A DNA stretch of 64,000 nt from NCBI GenBank assembly GCA_020632495.1, contig JACKFL010000006.1:1302001-1366000 (forward strand), read 5' to 3'. This stretch comes from Candidatus Omnitrophota bacterium. Its GTDB lineage: Bacteria; Omnitrophota; Gorgyraeia; Zapsychrales; Zapsychraceae. Position numbers and translations under genes: made by a program. Below, one piece after another: positions 1 to 7,802 of this stretch (position 1 is its first letter; each line of letters begins with the position of its first letter). The notes under the pieces were generated by a model, which had not been told where the DNA came from, ran no database searches, and was given only the letters and a program-made list of their open reading frames with translations.

Positions 1-2
1 TT

Positions 3-641
3 GCGCACACGGATGACCTCATGAAGGAATTCGCCGCCATCATTGATGTCGATCCGTGGCTGTTGACCTGCCAGTTCCAGGAAGTGAGCCCCATCGACAT
101 CAATGAAGAATCCGACCGGCAAAAATTAGCCGACGTCGCCGCCGGGATGTTTGCGGATATCGCGAAAAAGTATCGTGAGCACCACATCAATGAAAAACCC
201 TACATTGTCCTAAAAAGTAACTCCGGCACATATGGCATGGGCGTCATGGCCATTGAAGATGCCGCCGATATTCTGCACTTGAACCGCAAGAAGCGCAATT
301 CCCTGTCCGTTGGCAAGAGCTCCCAGGCCATCTCCCAATTCCTGCTTCAGGAAGGCGTCCCGACGATTTACAATGTGGCTCAGCAGGTCAGTGAGGTTGT
401 GATCTATCAAATCGAAAACAATCTCGTCGGCGGCTTTTACCGCATGCACGGCTCCAAGGGGCAGCGTGACAATCTCAACTCCAAAGGGATGAGTTTTCAA
501 ACTATTTGTCCGCACTCGGCAAAATACGGCGACTGTGTGGCGCATCCCGACCTCAATATGTTTGACGTGTACCGCATTCTCGCCCGGATCGCCGGCATTG
601 CCGCGCACCGGGAGATTATTCAGCTCGAATCGAAGGCCTAA
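3..641 (+). CDS. gshA: glutamate-cysteine ligase, GshA type (5' truncated by window edge)
   Basis: C-terminal part (about 212 codons visible) of the ATP-dependent ligase that joins glutamate and cysteine, the first step of glutathione synthesis in the cytoplasm. The reading frame is open to the first base of the window, so the N-terminal half lies outside; the internal ATG at 21 is not the start. Recognisable stretches are KSNSGTYGMGVM, QEGVPTIYN and GGFYRMHG, typical of the proteobacterial-type GshA family as I recall it rather than the E. coli GshA fold. Glutathione synthase follows 15 bases downstream, which supports the call. Confidence 0.85.
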   Translation, partial: AHTDDLMKEFAAIIDVDPWLLTCQFQEVSPIDINEESDRQKLADVAAGMFADIAKKYREHHINEKPYIVLKSNSGTYGMGVMAIEDAADILHLNRKKRNSLSVGKSSQAISQFLLQEGVPTIYNVAQQVSEVVIYQIENNLVGGFYRMHGSKGQRDNLNSKGMSFQTICPHSAKYGDCVAHPDLNMFDVYRILARIAGIAAHREIIQLESKA

Positions 642-656
642 AACCGCGAGGTGACT

Positions 657-1613
657 ATGAATTTTGTCTTTCTGGTAGACAAGTATGAGAAGTGGGACAT
701 CGACAAGGACACTTCCTTCTGTTTCATGTTAGGCGCTGCCCGGCGCGGTCATGCGGTGTATATCCTCAACGAAGGCGGTATCACCCGAAAAAACGGACGG
801 ATCCTGATGTGCGTCAACCGGATTACCCCTCAACGTGATCCGGCCAATCCGTTCGGCGAGGTCACCGGATTGATCCTGACGGAAGAGCAAATCGATGCCG
901 TCTTTATCCGGACCGATCCCCCCTTTGATGAAACATACCTGATGCAGACATGGATGCTCGACCTGCTCCCCAAACACATCCCGGTCATCAATGAACCCTC
1001 GGGGCTGCGCGAGTGCAACGAAAAGATCTGGGCGACCCAATTTCCTGAACTCATGCCGCCCACACTGGTTTCACAGCAAGAAAGCGAGATCCTGCAGTTT
1101 ATCGATGAAAACGAATTGGTGGTCGCCAAACCGGTCAACGGATTCGGGGGCCAGGGCATCATCCGCCTGTCGAACACCAATTATGTGGAGGAAAGCCTCA
1201 TCAAACTCACGCGCCGCTGGTCACAGGATATTATTGTGCAAAAGTATATTCCCGAGGCGGAGCACGGCGACAAACGCATCCTTCTGCTCAACGGCGAACC
1301 GATCGGCGCGGTACTCCGGGTCCACAGCCCCCACGATTTTCGAAATAATTTCATGTCCGGCGGATCCGCCCATCCCGCCGAAATTACACTGCACGAGCTG
1401 GACATCTGCCAAACGCTCAAACCGCATCTCCAGGAAAAAGGACTCTACTTTGTCGGCATTGATGTGATCGGACCTTATCTGACGGAAGTCAACGTGACTT
1501 CTCCCACCTGTGTGCAGGAAATCAACAAGCTGAATAACGTGCAACTGGAAGACCAGGTGATCGACTTCACCGAAAAACTTATTGACCAATTCCGGTCTCC
1601 CAGTACAATATGA
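657..1613 (+). CDS. gshB: glutathione synthase
   Basis: 318-residue ATP-grasp enzyme adding glycine to gamma-glutamylcysteine. The N-terminus MNFVFLVDKYEKWD, the loop KPVNGFGGQGI for ATP binding, and the C-terminal VGIDVIGPYLTEVNVTSPT that holds metal/ADP ligands (E, N) are all family hallmarks; length is normal. A GTG at 651 is in frame, but GAGG of that stretch makes a ribosome binding site for the ATG at 657, so I use 657. It follows gshA closely and precedes two glutaredoxins and bolA, forming one glutathione/Fe-S operon. Confidence 0.95.
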   Translation: MNFVFLVDKYEKWDIDKDTSFCFMLGAARRGHAVYILNEGGITRKNGRILMCVNRITPQRDPANPFGEVTGLILTEEQIDAVFIRTDPPFDETYLMQTWMLDLLPKHIPVINEPSGLRECNEKIWATQFPELMPPTLVSQQESEILQFIDENELVVAKPVNGFGGQGIIRLSNTNYVEESLIKLTRRWSQDIIVQKYIPEAEHGDKRILLLNGEPIGAVLRVHSPHDFRNNFMSGGSAHPAEITLHELDICQTLKPHLQEKGLYFVGIDVIGPYLTEVNVTSPTCVQEINKLNNVQLEDQVIDFTEKLIDQFRSPSTI

Positions 1614-1641
1614 GCGGTTATCCCGAGGAAAGGACGCTTGT

Positions 1642-1881
1642 ATGCCCAATCTGAATCTCTACTACCTGGAGACGTGTCCCTACTGCCGTAAAGTCCTCCA
1701 TTTCATGGATGAGAACGGCATTCAACTGGGGATGAAAAACGCCTCCGCGCATCCGGAACTGCGCGCCGAACTCAGCGCCAAAGGCGGCCGCTCCCAGTTC
1801 CCGGCTCTTGAAATCGACGGTGAGATCATGTACGAATCCGATGATATCATCGTCTGGCTCAAGGAGAATTACTCCCAATGA
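1642..1881 (+). CDS. dithiol glutaredoxin-like protein (CPYC)
   Basis: 79-residue thioredoxin-fold protein with CPYC near the N-terminus (ETCPYCRKVLHFM), a conserved cis-proline stretch (SQFPALEIDG) and a C-terminal ESDDIIVWL helix. These are the features of glutaredoxin or a glutathione S-transferase N-domain standing alone. The function is probably glutathione-dependent disulfide reduction in the cytoplasm. The start at 1642 is preceded by GAGGAAAGGA; an upstream in-frame extension overlaps gshB and has no ribosome binding site. The stop overlaps the bolA start (ATGA). A reductase for detoxification is also possible. Confidence 0.85.
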   Translation: MPNLNLYYLETCPYCRKVLHFMDENGIQLGMKNASAHPELRAELSAKGGRSQFPALEIDGEIMYESDDIIVWLKENYSQ

Positions 1882-2138
1882 CACTCGATCAAATCAAGCG
1901 CATCATCGAAGAACATGTGCCGGACTCCCAGGCCATTGTCTTGGACCCGTACAATGACGGCGAACATCTGCAAGCGCTGGTCATATCACCGGAGTTTGAA
2001 GGAAAAATGCTGGTCAAACAGCATCAAATGGTCATGAAACCCCTCAAAGAAGCCTTCGCGACTACCGTACACGCGCTCGGACTGAAGACGTTCACACCGT
2101 CTGAGTGGGAAAAAGTTCGGCAGGAATTTGGGTATTGA
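1878..2138 (+). CDS. bolA: BolA/IbaG family protein
   Basis: 86-residue BolA-fold protein, with the family's central segment (FEGKMLVKQHQMVMKPL) carrying the conserved helix-turn-helix-like region and the invariant late His in KQHQMV. BolA proteins form [2Fe-2S] heterodimers with CGFS glutaredoxins, using glutathione as a ligand. Here the partner glutaredoxin is the next gene, and glutathione synthesis lies just upstream, so the operon supplies the whole complex. It overlaps the preceding glutaredoxin by four bases, implying coupled translation. Confidence 0.9.
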   Translation: MTLDQIKRIIEEHVPDSQAIVLDPYNDGEHLQALVISPEFEGKMLVKQHQMVMKPLKEAFATTVHALGLKTFTPSEWEKVRQEFGY

Positions 2139-2152
2139 ACAAGGAGAAAATA

Positions 2153-2464
2153 ATGGACGACGCTTTGAAATCCAGAATAGAAGACGCCATCAAAAGCAAA
2201 AAGATTTATCTCTTCATGAAGGGAACACCCGAACAGCCTATGTGCGGATTTTCAAGCCAGGCCGTAAACCTTTTGCTTCATTATAAAGCGGATTTCGGCT
2301 CGACCAATGTCCTGGCAGACGATGATATCCGTCAGGGCATCAAGGAATATTCCGATTGGCCGACCATCCCTCAACTCTACGTCAACGGTGAGTTTATCGG
2401 CGGTTGCGATATCATGACCGAGATGCACCAAAAGGGTGAGCTGGAAAAGGTCCTGGCGGCTTAA
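2153..2464 (+). CDS. grxD: monothiol glutaredoxin, Grx4 type (CGFS)
   Basis: 103-residue monothiol glutaredoxin. The signature KGTPEQPMCGFSSQAV carries the CGFS active site, followed by DWPTIPQLYVNGEFIGGCDI (TVP-like cis-proline and glutathione-binding GG-C-D). The protein binds a glutathione-ligated [2Fe-2S] cluster and passes it to targets with BolA. The ATG at 2153 has AAGGAGA seven bases upstream. The stop overlaps, tail to tail by four bases, the stop of the opposite-strand mrp gene, another Fe-S carrier. Confidence 0.95.
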   Translation: MDDALKSRIEDAIKSKKIYLFMKGTPEQPMCGFSSQAVNLLLHYKADFGSTNVLADDDIRQGIKEYSDWPTIPQLYVNGEFIGGCDIMTEMHQKGELEKVLAA

Positions 2465-3780
2465 TTCTTGGTGATCGCGGCGATTTGCCGGATATTTTTG
2501 TAGGTATAGATTGCCGAAGAGTGCCCGTCGTTCCAGGCGATGGCAATGCCGTAGTGTCCCAGCGGGGTGATCTCCTTGGCCGCGATATCCGCCCGAATAT
2601 CGTCGGCGGTGATGATACGCTCGCCGGTCATTTCGTTTACGCTCAAGGCGTCCTGGGAGATCAGCCGCAAATCAAAATTCTTCACCTGCCAGCTTTCCCC
2701 CCCGCTCCAACTCAATGTGACATAGCGGTCGTCGAAATCAATGTGCGGAACAGTACGGGTATCGGACTTGATCCGTTCCAGCTGAGTTAGTATCGCCCGG
2801 ACACTTTGCTCAATAAATGCCTGTTCGGGACCGTCCTGCAGCCCCTTGCTGAGACTGTCTGTGAGGGGAATGTCGGCTAAGACCGGCACGCCGAACCGCT
2901 CTCCCAGTTCGGCCGCCTTGCTGGTTCCGAACACATACATTTTCCCACCTGCGCCCGTATCCAGAAAAGCCATGTTCTCGAGGATCCCGATTATCGGGAC
3001 TTCCACCTTTTCAAACATGATGATGCCGCGCGCCACGTCCAGCAGTGACAATGTGTGCGGCGTAGTGACGATGACCGCGCCTGTGAGGCGGATCGTCTGC
3101 GTAATCGTCAGCTGGATATCACCCGTTCCGGGCGGCATATCGATTAATAAATAATCCAGCTCTCCCCAGTCCGTGCCGACCAGAATCTGCTGAATGTAGC
3201 GCGTCACCACCGGCCCGCGCATGACCGCGGGTTGATCACCGAGAAGAAAGCCGAATGACATCAGCTTCAAGCCCTGGCAATCGACCGGCACCAACTGTTG
3301 ATTTTCCTTGGCGTAGACCTTGGCCTGCTTCAGATGAAAAAGTGTCGGAATAGACGGCCCGAATAAATCTGCGTCCAAAATACCGACCCGGTGGCCATCC
3401 AGCGACAACTGACGGGCCAGGTGTGCGGTCATGGTCGATTTCCCGACGCCCCCCTTGGCCGACGACACGGCGATGATGTTTTTGACCTTGTTAATCGGTG
3501 CTTCCGCAGGAATCGAGTCCCGTACGGCCGCCGGCCGCTGTTGAATGACCTTACCCAAGACTTCGGTCACACCGGGGATCGTCTTGACGGCTTCCTCCGC
3601 CTTCATCCTGATCTCATGCGCTACTGATACCGAAGCGCTGCTCAGAACCAGGTCGAAGGAAACCCGTCCGTCTTCTACGGTTATGTTGCGGACGATGCCC
3701 TCCTCCACAATGTTCTTGTGGCTGGCGGGATTGACCACGGATTGCAAGGCCGACTGGGTTTTACTGACGGTAACGCTCAT
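2461..3780 (-). CDS. mrp: HCF101-type Mrp/NBP35 Fe-S carrier ATPase with C-terminal DUF971 domain
   Basis: 439-residue cytoplasmic P-loop ATPase that carries Fe-S clusters to apoproteins. Domain order: N-terminal MIP18/DUF59-like domain (about 20-95), ParA/MinD-type ATPase with deviant Walker A SSAKGGVGKS (about 105-115), LLIDMPPGTGD and ILENMAFLD, then a C-terminal DUF971-like domain (about 345-435). Bacterial ApbC/Mrp normally have a CPxC pair after the ENM motif; here that segment (DTGAGGKMYVFG) has no cysteine. Absence of CPxC plus a DUF971 tail matches plant plastid HCF101 rather than E. coli Mrp. Three bases separate it from the upstream thiouridylase gene. Confidence 0.88.
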   Translation of the reverse strand: MSVTVSKTQSALQSVVNPASHKNIVEEGIVRNITVEDGRVSFDLVLSSASVSVAHEIRMKAEEAVKTIPGVTEVLGKVIQQRPAAVRDSIPAEAPINKVKNIIAVSSAKGGVGKSTMTAHLARQLSLDGHRVGILDADLFGPSIPTLFHLKQAKVYAKENQQLVPVDCQGLKLMSFGFLLGDQPAVMRGPVVTRYIQQILVGTDWGELDYLLIDMPPGTGDIQLTITQTIRLTGAVIVTTPHTLSLLDVARGIIMFEKVEVPIIGILENMAFLDTGAGGKMYVFGTSKAAELGERFGVPVLADIPLTDSLSKGLQDGPEQAFIEQSVRAILTQLERIKSDTRTVPHIDFDDRYVTLSWSGGESWQVKNFDLRLISQDALSVNEMTGERIITADDIRADIAAKEITPLGHYGIAIAWNDGHSSAIYTYKNIRQIAAITKN

Positions 3781-3783
3781 AAA

Positions 3784-4797
3784 TCAGACTTTATACCGAT
3801 CAAGCTCTTCCTCGCTCGGCTTGACGGCCCGGATGGTGTGAATGTCGTTGCGGTTGCGGGCGGTCCAGTAGCACGCTTCGACCGGGGGGTGATCCTTGTA
3901 TTTCGAAAAGCGTTGTACGATCCCGGCACACAGCGCCAGTATGGTGGCGTCCGCAGACGGGCCTTTGAGGATCAAAGTCGGCCCCAGATTATCCGGTAAT
4001 TGCATAATAATGTCGTCCGGATGGGCAAAGTGAAGCAGGCCGTCGTTTTCCTCTTTATCCCGTCCGGCGATGCATTTAAAATCCTTGTTCAGCCGGTAGT
4101 GACGTCCCCACTTCAACGAGATAGTCTCACGGAAGTTACGATACCCGTAGCGGAACGTGTCCTTAATGCGCCGGGAGAAGTTGTCATCCGTCAACAGGCA
4201 GCCGCCGGCAGGCGAGCTGTACCCCTGGAGATTAAACTTTTCGGCCATGTCAAGTTGCTCTTTACGGGAGCGTCCGTTCAGAGACAGCAGGCGGTCGCGA
4301 TCGACCAGCCCCTCCCGTTCCACATCCGTGGGATCCAGGAACTGGGCACTGAGCGGTCTCAGCAGCTTGCCCTGTAATCCCGTGTGTTCTTCGATCAGGC
4401 GCATGGCCTCCCGCCGCTGCGACATCGGCCGCTGCCCGATGACCTCGCCGGTGAAAACAAAGTCGGCGCCGATGTGACGCATATATTGCGCGGCCCGGGT
4501 GAACATATGGATCCGGCAGTCAATGCAGGGATTCATCGCGGTACCCCGTCCGAAACGCGGATTGCGGACGATCTCCAGGTAGCGTTCATCCAATTGCAGG
4601 GTGATGAATTTGATCCCGATACTGTGCGCGGCGGCGGTGGCAAAGGCCTTGTCGCAGCAGCCCCACGGCATGGCAAAAAACACACCGTAGACGTCTACGC
4701 CCAAATCCTTCATGACTTTGGCGGCCAAGGTGCTGTCCAGGCCGCCTGAAATCAGGCCCACACCTTTAGGGACTCTGGGGGAGTTTTGTTTGATCAT
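3784..4797 (-). CDS. PP-loop thiouridylase (ThiI/MnmA-like) with C-terminal NFACT-R-like RNA-binding domain
   Basis: 337-residue cytoplasmic protein of the family often annotated as ThiI or tRNA thiouridylase. The PP-loop SGGLDST is at the N-terminus; conserved cysteines follow in GCCDKAF, MNPCIDCR and PAGGCLLTD, and GQRPMSQRR is a family block. The C-terminal part (about 255-330, HPDDIIMQLPDNLGPT) resembles the NFACT-R type RNA-binding domain that I recall being fused to such PP-loop enzymes. The likely role is sulfuration of a tRNA base; the target is unknown. ATG at 4797 has TGAGG eight bases upstream, so an upstream in-frame start is not needed. Co-transcribed with mrp. Confidence 0.8.
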   Translation of the reverse strand: MIKQNSPRVPKGVGLISGGLDSTLAAKVMKDLGVDVYGVFFAMPWGCCDKAFATAAAHSIGIKFITLQLDERYLEIVRNPRFGRGTAMNPCIDCRIHMFTRAAQYMRHIGADFVFTGEVIGQRPMSQRREAMRLIEEHTGLQGKLLRPLSAQFLDPTDVEREGLVDRDRLLSLNGRSRKEQLDMAEKFNLQGYSSPAGGCLLTDDNFSRRIKDTFRYGYRNFRETISLKWGRHYRLNKDFKCIAGRDKEENDGLLHFAHPDDIIMQLPDNLGPTLILKGPSADATILALCAGIVQRFSKYKDHPPVEACYWTARNRNDIHTIRAVKPSEEELDRYKV

Positions 4798-4817
4798 ACA
4801 AGCCTCAAATTTTCTCA

Positions 4818-4846
4818 ATAATATCCGATCTGAATATTGATTGCAA
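4818..4846 (-). promoter_or_regulatory. sigma70-type promoter for the thiouridylase-mrp operon
   Basis: On the minus strand TTGCAA (4841-4846) and TATTAT (4818-4823) are separated by 17 bases, about 20 bases ahead of the ATG at 4797. Back to back with the ilvB promoter. Confidence 0.55.
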
Positions 4847-4857
4847 GGATAAATATC

Positions 4858-4885
4858 TTGCATTCAGAAGACGATTTGTTATAAT
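4858..4885 (+). promoter_or_regulatory. sigma70-type promoter for ilvBN
   Basis: TTGCAT (4858-4863), 16-base spacer, perfect TATAAT (4880-4885), 42 bases before the ilvB start. The leader is too short for a peptide attenuator. Confidence 0.6.
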
Positions 4886-4927
4886 ACCGATTCAAATTAC
4901 TAGCATTATTGACTTTAGGAACCCCAT

Positions 4928-6724
4928 ATGGCACGCAAAACCACCCGCTCCAAGACGGTAAAAACCACCCGCAAAAAAACCGCCAAGGCCGCCGCGCCCG
5001 CACCCCAAAAACAGCAACTTACGGGGGCGGAAGCACTTATCAAGTGTCTGGAAGCCCACGGCGTGGAATATATCTGGGGCCTCTCCGGAGGCGCCGCCAT
5101 TCCCATTTTCGATGCCCTCGTAGGCTCGAAGATCAAGCTCATTCTGGTCCGTCATGAGCAGGGCGCGGCCCACATTGCCGACGGGTATGCCCGGGCGACA
5201 GGCAAACCGGGGGTGGTCCTGGTAACCAGCGGGCCGGGCGCGACCAATACCGTGACCGGTATTATGACGGCCCAGATGGACTCCGTGCCGATGATCGTGC
5301 TGACCGGACAAACCATCTCCCCCATGCTGGGCAAAGACGCCTTCCAGGAATCGGATATTTTCGGCATCACGATGCCGGTGGTGAAGCACAGCTATCTGGT
5401 CAAGAGGACCAACGACATTCCGCGCATCGTCAAAGAAGCGTTTCACATTTCCAACACCGGCCGCCCTGGTCCGGTCCTGATCGACTTACCGAAGGACATC
5501 ACATCGGCTCCCTTTTCCGGGGATTCACTGGACCCGAAAATGGATTTACCGGGCTTTAATCCACCCGATAAGGGCAAGGTGTCGGACATTAAGCGCATCG
5601 CAAAACTGTTTAACGCCTCCAAAAGACCGTTGTTGCTGGTGGGACACGGGGCCATCATTTCCCGCGCGTCCGAGGCCGTCAAAAAATTGGCCAAGAAGAT
5701 ACACTGCCCGGTCACCAATACCTTGCTCGGTAAGGGGTGCTTTCCTGAAACGGATCCGTTGTCGCTGGGTATGCTCGGAATGCACGGTACCGCCTACGCC
5801 AATAAAGCGCTGACGCGCTGCGACCTGATCTGCTCGATCGGATCCCGCTTCGATGACCGCATCAACGGCAATAACGCCGAATTTTGTATCGGCGCTAAAA
5901 AGATCCACATCGACATCGACCCGGCTGAAATGGGCAAGATCGTGCAATGTGACGCCACCGCCGTGGGCGACGCGCGACTTATCCTCGAAGAACTCATTAA
6001 GCACGTCAAACCGTTGGACACCAAAGACTGGCTGAAGGAACTGGATTTCTATAAGAAAGAGTACCCTCTCAAGTTTTCGGACGACAAAGGCCTGACTGCG
6101 CAACGTGTGCTTTACGATTTGCAGCAAATTACCAAGGGAAAAGCGATTATCGCCACCGACGTGGGCCAGCATCAGATGTGGTCGGCGCAATTCAATCTGA
6201 CGCTTAAAGGTGAAAAGTGGCTCAGCTCCGGCGGGGCCGGCACCATGGGTTACGGATTTCCTGCGGCAATCGGTGCGCAGTTCGGCTGCCCCAAGGACCT
6301 CGTTGTGGCGGTCGTCGGGGACGGCGGCTTTCAAATGACACTTTTTGAGCTGTCGACCATCTTCATCCACAAACTGCCGGTCAAAATCGTGGTTATCGAT
6401 AATAAGTATCTCGGCATGGTCCGGCAATGGCAGGAACTCTTTTTCGACAACCGCCTCAGCGGCGTCGATCTGGAAGGAAATCCGGATTTTGTCAAACTCG
6501 CAGAAGCCTACGGCGTTAAGGGTTTTCATATCAACAAGGTGGCGCACTGCCACGAACGGCTCGCCGAAGCCCTCAAATACAAAGGACCCGCTTTGATTCA
6601 CGCGGAAGTTATCAAGGAAGACAACGTGTTTCCGATGATCCCGGCCGGAAAATCCGCCTATCAGATGATCATCGAACCGCCTTCCAAGGACCAGAAACTT
6701 GAAAAACCGACAGGTAGCACGTAA
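4928..6724 (+). CDS. ilvB: acetolactate synthase large (catalytic) subunit
   Basis: 598-residue thiamine-diphosphate enzyme making acetolactate or acetohydroxybutyrate for valine, leucine and isoleucine. After a basic, low-complexity leader (first 30 residues, Lys/Thr/Arg/Ala-rich) comes the PYR domain with the catalytic glutamate in LVRHEQGAAH, the central FAD/Rossmann domain, and the C-terminal PP domain with VVGDGGFQMT and NKYLGMVRQWQ. The TAATG junction overlaps ilvN by one base. The lysine-rich N-terminal extension is unusual for IlvB and looks like the tails seen on unrelated proteins; the start is supported by AGGAACC upstream. Confidence 0.95.
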   Translation: MARKTTRSKTVKTTRKKTAKAAAPAPQKQQLTGAEALIKCLEAHGVEYIWGLSGGAAIPIFDALVGSKIKLILVRHEQGAAHIADGYARATGKPGVVLVTSGPGATNTVTGIMTAQMDSVPMIVLTGQTISPMLGKDAFQESDIFGITMPVVKHSYLVKRTNDIPRIVKEAFHISNTGRPGPVLIDLPKDITSAPFSGDSLDPKMDLPGFNPPDKGKVSDIKRIAKLFNASKRPLLLVGHGAIISRASEAVKKLAKKIHCPVTNTLLGKGCFPETDPLSLGMLGMHGTAYANKALTRCDLICSIGSRFDDRINGNNAEFCIGAKKIHIDIDPAEMGKIVQCDATAVGDARLILEELIKHVKPLDTKDWLKELDFYKKEYPLKFSDDKGLTAQRVLYDLQQITKGKAIIATDVGQHQMWSAQFNLTLKGEKWLSSGGAGTMGYGFPAAIGAQFGCPKDLVVAVVGDGGFQMTLFELSTIFIHKLPVKIVVIDNKYLGMVRQWQELFFDNRLSGVDLEGNPDFVKLAEAYGVKGFHINKVAHCHERLAEALKYKGPALIHAEVIKEDNVFPMIPAGKSAYQMIIEPPSKDQKLEKPTGST

Positions 6725-7224
6725 TGGAAACCAAGAACAATATTCATACCATCAGTCTTTTCGTTGCCAATAAACCCGGCGTCCTGATCCGTTGCGCGCA
6801 GGTCTTTGCCCGCAGAGGATTCAATATCGACTCTCTCGTCGTCTCGCCGGCGGTGAATCCCAAGTTTTCCCGCATGACCATTACCGCCCAGGGAGATCCG
6901 GACACACTGGAACAGATCATCAAGCAGTCGGCGAAACTCATCGACGTCGTTCATGCCGAAGAGCACTCCGAGGAGGAAACGATCACCCGCGAGTTCGCCC
7001 TGCTGAAGGTTAAGCACACCCCTTCCGCCTTGACCAAAATCAAAAAGATGCTGCCGATTTACAACGCCCGCATCGCGGATCAAAGCGATAAGGTCGTGGT
7101 GATCGAACAGGCCGGCACTTCAGGCGAACTGGACAGCTTTGAAAAAGAAATGAAGCCGTTCGGTATCATCGAGATGGTCCGTTCCGGAAAGCTCGTCATG
7201 GCCAAGGGCGTCGAAGAGACATAA
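6724..7224 (+). CDS. ilvN: acetolactate synthase small (regulatory) subunit
   Basis: 166-residue ACT-domain protein. The N-terminal HTISLFVANKPGVLIRCAQVFARRGFNIDSL is the ACT domain that senses valine; the C-terminal half (RSGKLVMAKG) contacts and activates IlvB. Length and order match the IlvH/IlvN family. Translationally coupled to ilvB through the overlapping TAATG. Confidence 0.95.
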   Translation: METKNNIHTISLFVANKPGVLIRCAQVFARRGFNIDSLVVSPAVNPKFSRMTITAQGDPDTLEQIIKQSAKLIDVVHAEEHSEEETITREFALLKVKHTPSALTKIKKMLPIYNARIADQSDKVVVIEQAGTSGELDSFEKEMKPFGIIEMVRSGKLVMAKGVEET

Positions 7225-7267
7225 ACCCCTCCCTTTCGCGGACGGTTCCGTTCAGCTCACGCCTTAT

Positions 7268-7696
7268 TTATTCTTGAGAATCAGCTTGTTCGGCAAGATT
7301 GCAGGGCAGGATTTTGGGTAATTCCTTGGGCGGCAACACGACCTCGGCTATCTCGGTGCCGTTTTCATCAGTCTCGATGGAGGTGATCTGACAGCGCTCG
7401 GTATCAATGTGCGGATCATCGACCCCCAAAAAAAGCGCGATACCGGCCCGCAGCACATCCCACTCCAGATACAGGATAAACTGATCCTCCTCCGCCTCGA
7501 CCTTTAAGTCCCTGGCGAGGTCGGCGAATGAAATGGCTAAAATCGCTGGCAAAGCATAGCCTTTTAAATATTCCGACAACCCCGTGGACCCGGTAATCTC
7601 CCGTCCGCAGGTGATCTTGGCATACTCGAAGGACACAAAATTGTCCTCGGGGTCGAGTTTGATGACCATACTGGATGAACTGTCGCTGCACGGCAT
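7268..7696 (-). CDS. conserved acidic protein of unknown function
   Basis: 142-residue, strongly acidic soluble protein, no signal peptide or membrane span. It begins MPCSDSSSS and has a second short motif, ITCGREITGST, about 20 residues later. I recall a family starting with PCSDSS and carrying a TCG motif that looks loosely like Fe-S scaffold (NifU/IscU) N-termini, but the match is too weak to assign function. It sits 107 bases downstream of nrdB past a strong hairpin, so it is probably transcribed separately or by read-through. AAGGAGAACG lies just before the start. Confidence 0.6.
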   Translation of the reverse strand: MPCSDSSSSMVIKLDPEDNFVSFEYAKITCGREITGSTGLSEYLKGYALPAILAISFADLARDLKVEAEEDQFILYLEWDVLRAGIALFLGVDDPHIDTERCQITSIETDENGTEIAEVVLPPKELPKILPCNLAEQADSQE

Positions 7697-7726
7697 GTGC
7701 CGTTCTCCTTAGCTCGTTTCACATGA

Positions 7727-7758
7727 AAAAGGGTTCTCTTTTACTAGAGAGCCCTTTT
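7727..7758 (-). terminator. intrinsic terminator after nrdB
   Basis: A 13-base stem (7727-7739 with 7746-7758, one G-T pair) with a six-base loop is followed on the minus strand by a T run. It lies between nrdB and the acidic-protein gene. A/T tracts on both sides allow bidirectional action. Confidence 0.8.
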
Positions 7759-7802
7759 CATTTATGACGCACTGGCGGGATTTTGTCAAGAGTCGGTCTT
7801 TT

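Noticed and set aside
5546..6601. 351-codon open frame antisense to ilvB
   Set aside because: It is a shadow of the ilvB reading frame, without family motifs or its own promoter and ribosome binding site.
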